A DNA stretch of 64,000 nt, taken from assembly GCA_947497985.1 (NCBI GenBank), contig CANMIX010000006.1, forward strand, positions 186,001-250,000. The letters are read 5' to 3'. The notes under the pieces were generated by a model. It saw nothing but the letters and a program-made list of their open reading frames with translations, searched no databases and was not told where the DNA came from. Source of the DNA: an uncultured Paracoccaceae bacterium. GTDB taxonomy: Bacteria > Pseudomonadota > Alphaproteobacteria > Rhodobacterales > Rhodobacteraceae. Below are positions 59,872 through 64,000 of the stretch, piece after piece; positions within the stretch are counted from its first letter, which is position 1, and each line of letters starts with the position of its first letter. The position numbers and the translations under genes are program-made.

Positions 59872-60762
59872 TCATCTTAAGTGTTGAACTCGTTTGGCGA
59901 TGAATTCAATGAAGCGCTGCACCCGTGCTGTGAGGTGGCGTTTTGATGGGTAGAGCGCATGGATCGCCAGCTCTGCCGTGGTGAATTCACCCAGCAGCTG
60001 CACCAGTCGCTCGTTGGCGAGATCATCGGTGACCATATAGCTGGGTGTCAGCACCACGCCGCGTCCTTTCAGGGCCAAGGTCCGCGCTGCATTTGCATTG
60101 TTGACTTTTAGTCGGCTGGCAACCTCAAACACCTCGGATTTGCCATCGACGGTAAAGGTCCACTTGTTGCGCATCCTGAAATTTGTGTCGACCACGCAAG
60201 CGTGCATCGCCAGTTCAGCTGGATGCGACAAATTGGGTGCGGCGCTAAGGTACTCAGGGCTTGCACAGACAACCACCGATGCCATTCCGATCTGGCGTGC
60301 AAATAGGGATGAATCCGCCAGCGATCCGATACGAATAGCCAAATCCATACCATCTTCCAACAGATCGACATACCGGTCCGTCAGCTCAAGCGTGGCGTGG
60401 ATTTCTGGAAATTGTTCCGAAAAATCCGCCAACGCGCTCAAGAGATATTTTTCGCCAAAACAGTGGGGAGCCGTGATCCGCAGATCACCGCGCGGCGCGC
60501 AGGTGTCTTGTCTCACATCGGCTTTCAACTCTTCAAAGTCTGCGACAAACCGCGCGCACCGTTCATAGAAGGCGGTGCCAGTATCAGACAAGGTGACGCG
60601 CCGGGTGGAACGGTGAAAAAGCTGCGCGCTCAACTCGTCCTCCAAGGCGCGCACGTATTTGCTGGCAAGTTGTGGCGTCATCCCCAACTTTTCAGCTCCC
60701 GCGGTGAACGAGCCGGTGTCAGCGACCTTCAGAAAGGTCTTCATGAGATCAATTCGGTCCAT
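59872..60762 (-). CDS. LysR family transcriptional regulator
   Basis: 296 residues. N-terminal helix-turn-helix: MDRIDLMKTFLKVADTGSFT, then GMTPQLASKYVRALEDEL. Effector domain with LRITAPHCFGEKYLL and the CasA-type block DLAIRIGSLADSSLFARQIG. The start at 60762 is preferred over an ATG nine codons earlier: the LysR box overlaps that stretch. Divergent from an envelope/redox gene run, whose regulator it probably is. Confidence 0.92.
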   Translation of the reverse strand: MDRIDLMKTFLKVADTGSFTAGAEKLGMTPQLASKYVRALEDELSAQLFHRSTRRVTLSDTGTAFYERCARFVADFEELKADVRQDTCAPRGDLRITAPHCFGEKYLLSALADFSEQFPEIHATLELTDRYVDLLEDGMDLAIRIGSLADSSLFARQIGMASVVVCASPEYLSAAPNLSHPAELAMHACVVDTNFRMRNKWTFTVDGKSEVFEVASRLKVNNANAARTLALKGRGVVLTPSYMVTDDLANERLVQLLGEFTTAELAIHALYPSKRHLTARVQRFIEFIAKRVQHLR

Positions 60763-60789
60763 GACTATCAACGTAGTGGCGATAGTCAT
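60761..60789. promoter_or_regulatory. LysR-type operator (ATC-N11-GAT)
   Basis: ATGACTATC (60761-60769) and GATAGTCAT (60781-60789), 9-bp perfect arms with an 11-base gap. It contains the T-N11-A LysR motif, directly in front of the LysR start, as in autorepressing regulators. Confidence 0.7.
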
Positions 60790-60871
60790 TAAATAACAGT
60801 GGGCTTAATCCACAAATTCGTCAGTGATACTTCCGAAGCCAGCGATCTAACGGTGTTTCAAAGGCTTCAAC

Positions 60872-61696
60872 ATGGCGTTCGAGTATCTGATTTTTCTGGT
60901 TTTGGCTCCGATGGCGGCCGGTCTGGCGTTCGGGGCTGCGGTCATGAAAGGGTTGTTTGGGCCTATCGTTATTGCCGTTTTATCCAGTGCGGCGATCGCG
61001 CTGATCTATCTCCTGCATGAAGGCGTTCCCCCAATTCCACCGGTGACGTCAAAGCAAAAACTTGGGCTTGCTCTCCTTTTATCCCCGGCTGTTTTGTTCT
61101 GTTGTGCACGGCTTGGCCCACGGGGGCAATCTCTCGTGCTGACGCTATTTGCTAGCGCCTGTTTTCTCTGGCTGATCCAGCGCCCCCTGATGGCTGGACG
61201 CTGGACCCTTCAATGGTTGCTCCCCATCTTAACGATCCTATTGTTTTCAACTGTACCCAACTTGCCAAGCATGCGGAGCACCTCCCGGTTTGCCTGGCCC
61301 CTAACTCTGCTTGCCATGACCGCCACTGCTTGCGCGTTGGCGTCGCTTGGCGGCTATCTGGGGCTAGGACAGGTTATGATTTCTCTCTCGGTTTTCCTGG
61401 GCGGGCATGTCTTGGCGCTACTTCTACCTCCCCAACATAGTCCGGCTCAAATTCACACCTCGCAACAGGTGCTGAACGCTTTGACCTTTGGGCTAGGGCT
61501 GATGCTGGTGCAGCTCTCCACCTTTGCAACAAACCTCAGCGTGGCTGGCTATCTGCTGCTGCTAACGATGATCGCATTGCCTTTTGCAGATCGTAAATTT
61601 GCACGTCTGCCGACCCTTATGCAGCCGCTCGCCTATGGCGCAGCAGGTCTTCTGATCGCGATCCCTGCCGTTCTGATGGCTCTCTCCAACTTTTAA
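60872..61696 (+). CDS. Multi-spanning membrane protein, unknown function
   Basis: 274 residues with about eight hydrophobic segments, starting MAFEYLIFLVLAPMAAGLAF. No signature recognised. A central loop VPNLPSMRSTSRF and PPQHSPAQIHTSQQV are the only polar stretches. First gene of the run divergent from the LysR regulator; 40 bp to the YceI gene. Confidence 0.7.
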   Translation: MAFEYLIFLVLAPMAAGLAFGAAVMKGLFGPIVIAVLSSAAIALIYLLHEGVPPIPPVTSKQKLGLALLLSPAVLFCCARLGPRGQSLVLTLFASACFLWLIQRPLMAGRWTLQWLLPILTILLFSTVPNLPSMRSTSRFAWPLTLLAMTATACALASLGGYLGLGQVMISLSVFLGGHVLALLLPPQHSPAQIHTSQQVLNALTFGLGLMLVQLSTFATNLSVAGYLLLLTMIALPFADRKFARLPTLMQPLAYGAAGLLIAIPAVLMALSNF

Positions 61697-61735
61697 CACT
61701 CACCTTCAACCAACCTCTCTCCAAAAGGAAAAAAC

Positions 61736-62320
61736 ATGACCTATTTTTCTCGCTCAACCCTTGCTGCGGCTTTGCTTATCGCCACGGCGCCTCTGGCGCA
61801 GGCGGCAGACGTCTACTTGGTTCACGAAGACCACACCTGGGTCACCTTTAGCGTCAGCCATGCCGGTTGGGCCAATGCACGCGGCATGTTCCGGGCGGTC
61901 TCCGGTGACATCAGCTTCGACAAAGACGATGTCACTAAAAGCTCTGTCTCAGTGGTCATCGCGTCAGACAGCCTCGATACCAATTCCGAACAGCGCGACC
62001 GCGACATGGGCGGTGCGGATTTCCTGAACTTTGTTGAATTTCCTGAAATCACCTTTGACAGCACCCGGATTGAAAAAACAGGTGAGCGCACCGCAGTCGT
62101 CTATGGCGATTTGACAATGATTGGGGTCAGCAAAGAAGTTGCGCTGGACGTGGTCTGGAACAACGAAATGCCGCTGCCGTGGGACGCATCCACTGTCAAA
62201 ACCGGGTTTTCGGCCACCGCAAGCATCGACGGAACCGATTTTGGCATGAACCAGCTGGTCGCCTTTGGCCTTGGCCCAAAAATCGACGTGGAAATCGATC
62301 TGGAAGCGCTGCGCCAATAA
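61736..62320 (+). CDS. YceI family periplasmic protein
   Basis: 194 residues. Signal peptide ending TAPLAQA (about residue 23). The lipocalin-like YceI pattern: VYLVHEDHTWVTFSVSHAGW, GDISFDKDD, NSEQRDRDMGGADFLNFVEF, PEITFDSTRIEKTG, GDLTMIGVSKEV. YceI proteins bind isoprenoid lipids in a beta-barrel. AAAAGGAAAA lies just upstream of the ATG. Confidence 0.92.
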   Translation: MTYFSRSTLAAALLIATAPLAQAADVYLVHEDHTWVTFSVSHAGWANARGMFRAVSGDISFDKDDVTKSSVSVVIASDSLDTNSEQRDRDMGGADFLNFVEFPEITFDSTRIEKTGERTAVVYGDLTMIGVSKEVALDVVWNNEMPLPWDASTVKTGFSATASIDGTDFGMNQLVAFGLGPKIDVEIDLEALRQ

Positions 62321-62362
62321 TGGCGAACAAGGCCACGAACCCACTTCAAGTAAGGATTTAGT

Positions 62363-62968
62363 ATGGCGAAGCTCTTGCATATTTCGGCCTCTCCCAGAGG
62401 TGAGAAATCGAAATCCCGCGCACTTGCGCTTGCCCATATCGACAAGCAGCGTGCAACCAACCCAGCGTTGGAGATCGATACTGTCGATCTATGGGATGAA
62501 GTGTTGCCGCAGTTTGATGGCGATTGGGCCGCGGCCAAGATGACCCTGTTTGGCGAAGGTCAGATGACTGATGCACTGCAAGCCAATTGGGATCTGATGA
62601 CCAAGATCTCCGACCGGTTTCTTGCAGCGGATCACTATGTCATCAACGTGCCGATGTGGAACGGCGGTGTCCCATACCGGTTGAAGCAATACATCGACAT
62701 TATCACCCAACCTGGCGTGTTGTATGGCTTTGACCCGGAAACGGGATACATCGGATTGCTGAAGGACAAGACGGCAACTGTCGTCATCAGCAGCGCGGTC
62801 TGGGAGCCCGGCATTGATCCCGGATTTGGACAGGATTTCCAGTCCAGCTATCTGGATTGGTGGCTTCGGAAAATTGGGGTCAGCGATATTCAGATGATCC
62901 GTTTTCAACCGTCCATGCTGACGCCCGATCCAGATGCCCAATATCGTGCGGCCTTTGAGCAAGTTTGA
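62363..62968 (+). CDS. azoR: FMN-dependent NADH-azoreductase (quinone reductase)
   Basis: 201 residues. KLLHISASPRGEKSKSRALA is the flavodoxin-fold FMN loop at the N-terminus, with PMWNGGVPYRLKQYIDII around residue 93, and the WEPG element near residue 152. It reduces quinones and azo compounds. AAGGA lies 7 bases upstream. Part of the LysR-linked redox run. Confidence 0.88.
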   Translation: MAKLLHISASPRGEKSKSRALALAHIDKQRATNPALEIDTVDLWDEVLPQFDGDWAAAKMTLFGEGQMTDALQANWDLMTKISDRFLAADHYVINVPMWNGGVPYRLKQYIDIITQPGVLYGFDPETGYIGLLKDKTATVVISSAVWEPGIDPGFGQDFQSSYLDWWLRKIGVSDIQMIRFQPSMLTPDPDAQYRAAFEQV

Positions 62969-63055
62969 TCTGTTCCCATGCCCTCCAGCATGCGCCGAGG
63001 TTACCCAATTGCGGCGCATGCCAGTCTTACTTTTTAGCAAAGCTTAGGATTTAGA

Positions 63056-63766
63056 ATGAGTTCCCCAAACCACCGATCCGTTACGATGTGCCTTAAATCC
63101 ATCGCCGTCAGCGCTGTTGTTCTGGCAACGGTATCCTTGCCAGCTTGGGCCGAAAACGCGCCCAAGCGGATTGGCGTCATGCTGTTCGATGGCGTCTTAA
63201 CCAGTGATGTGATTGCCCCGATGGAGGTCTTTGGTGTCGCGATTGAGAATGAGATCATCGAAGGCTATGAACTGGTCACAATCGCGCCCGAGGCAGGGGC
63301 GGTGCGCACCCACGAAGGGGTCACAATCGAAGCCGACTATGGGATTGAAAATGCTCCCGATGTCGAGGTGATCATTGTGGGCAGCCGGTATGACATGGAC
63401 CCGGTCTTGGACGACAAAGCCTTTATGACTTATGTCTCCGAACAAGTATCTGAGGCCGATTGGGTCGCCAGCAATTGTTCTGGTGCCTACGTGCTGGCTG
63501 CAACGGGCGTTTTGAACGGGGTCAATGCTACCACCTATCCCGGTGGCGAGGTGTGGCTGAAATTGAACCACCCCCGCGTCCGTATCGACATCGACGCAAC
63601 GGTCGTCGTCGACAAGAACATCGTGACCAGCAACGGATCCTTGGTTAGCTATGCGGCCGCGATTGAACTTTTGGAGCAGATCACGGGTCCTCAGAACGCC
63701 AAAGAGGTGTCGGAAACCCTCTACTTCACGCGGTTGTTAGAGCGCTATGGCCCAACCAAAGGGTAA
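63056..63766 (+). CDS. Exported DJ-1/PfpI family protein
   Basis: 236 residues. N-terminal Sec signal (MCLKSIAVSAVVLATVSLPA, cut near AWA/EN, residues 30-33), then the DJ-1 core: RIGVMLFDGVLTSDVIAPME, DVEVIIVGS, and the nucleophile Cys in ASNCSGAYVLA (about residue 142). A His of the usual Cys-His pair is not found at the SNCSG turn. Cytoplasmic in most bacteria; the signal places this one in the periplasm. AGGA is 7 bases before the first ATG. Confidence 0.85.
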   Translation: MSSPNHRSVTMCLKSIAVSAVVLATVSLPAWAENAPKRIGVMLFDGVLTSDVIAPMEVFGVAIENEIIEGYELVTIAPEAGAVRTHEGVTIEADYGIENAPDVEVIIVGSRYDMDPVLDDKAFMTYVSEQVSEADWVASNCSGAYVLAATGVLNGVNATTYPGGEVWLKLNHPRVRIDIDATVVVDKNIVTSNGSLVSYAAAIELLEQITGPQNAKEVSETLYFTRLLERYGPTKG

Positions 63767-63848
63767 ATCCTCTGGGCCGCATCGCCTCGACGTTGCGGCC
63801 TTTATTCGCATGCAAAAGGCATCGGCCTTTGTTTAGAAAGAAGCTGCT

Positions 63849-64000
63849 ATGACGACCACTGTGAAACTGTCTCATGAATACCCCTTCAGCGCAGAGCATG
63901 TCTGGGCCGTTGCGACGGATTTGGATCACCTCCAGACAGTCACCCGTGGGCTGTTGGAGTTTCGTGACCTGCCCAGTGGGCAAATCCACGACGGGCAACA
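63849..64000 (+). CDS. SRPBCC (START-like) domain protein, 3' part outside the window
   Basis: 50 residues visible before the window ends (MTTTVKLSHEYPFSAEHVWA, then VATDLDHLQTVTRGLLEF). The opening pattern matches polyketide cyclase/START-like proteins. Same strand and spacing as the preceding redox genes. The 82-bp gap to the DJ-1 gene has no terminator that I can see. Confidence 0.6.
   Translation, partial: MTTTVKLSHEYPFSAEHVWAVATDLDHLQTVTRGLLEFRDLPSGQIHDGQ

Overview
The window looks like a chromosome segment of a marine alphaproteobacterium of the Rhodobacterales (Roseobacter group). The evidence is the core gene content and its order: surE-pcm-nlpD, radA-cvpA-purF, dnaB/alr/mlaE-mlaF, a compact cobA-DUF2849-cysI-cysH-DUF934 sulfate-assimilation operon, a DctBD-controlled TRAP transporter, a GTTC-N7-GTTC type LexA box and a TTAA-N7-TTAA CtrA site. 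The species cannot be named from the sequence alone.

Layout. 1-9.8 kb, nearly all minus strand: an envelope and repair block (nlpD-like, pcm, surE), an SDR, purF, a degenerate Hint-domain protein, cvpA and radA. 9.9-17.8 kb: a pqiA-like membrane protein, the mlaEF phospholipid transporter, alr and dnaB, interrupted by accessory DNA: a 218-residue orphan, and a two-gene Panacea/membrane-GAF cassette between dnaB and alr. 18-24 kb: a secreted HExxH peptidase, pyrE/pyrC, an orphan 319-residue protein and a divergent HxlR-GST-SRPBCC locus. 24-30 kb: a five-gene glycosyltransferase, sulfotransferase and FkbM operon. 30-39 kb: a soluble chemoreceptor-like protein, infC (AUA start), fpr, the cys operon with a divergent Lrp regulator, and a P450. 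39-46 kb: dctBD-dctPQM, with two palindromic activator sites between dctD and dctP. 45.7-54.9 kb: tpiA, Fe-S assembly genes, a QmcA/NfeD-type pair, tgt, lon and an amino-acid dehydrogenase with a divergent Lrp. 55.5-59.8 kb: tRNA-Val followed at once by a decayed-looking serine recombinase and small orphan genes, apparently an integrated element. 59.9-64 kb: a LysR regulator facing an envelope and redox gene run (YceI, AzoR-type azoreductase, exported DJ-1/PfpI).

Main points for a second look. (1) The translationally coupled Panacea and TM-GAF pair inserted between dnaB and alr is a plausible undescribed toxin-antitoxin or defence module. (2) The recombinase reads ATAA where an ATGA stop/start overlap would be expected, and it lacks the usual active-site arginine. 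(3) The DctD homologue lacks the GAFTGA loop and the Walker A lysine but keeps well-formed upstream sites. (4) infC has an AUA start. (5) radA carries an SOS box. (6) A secreted peptidase gene contains five copies of a 5-bp tandem repeat. Everything here is read by eye; no database search was run.
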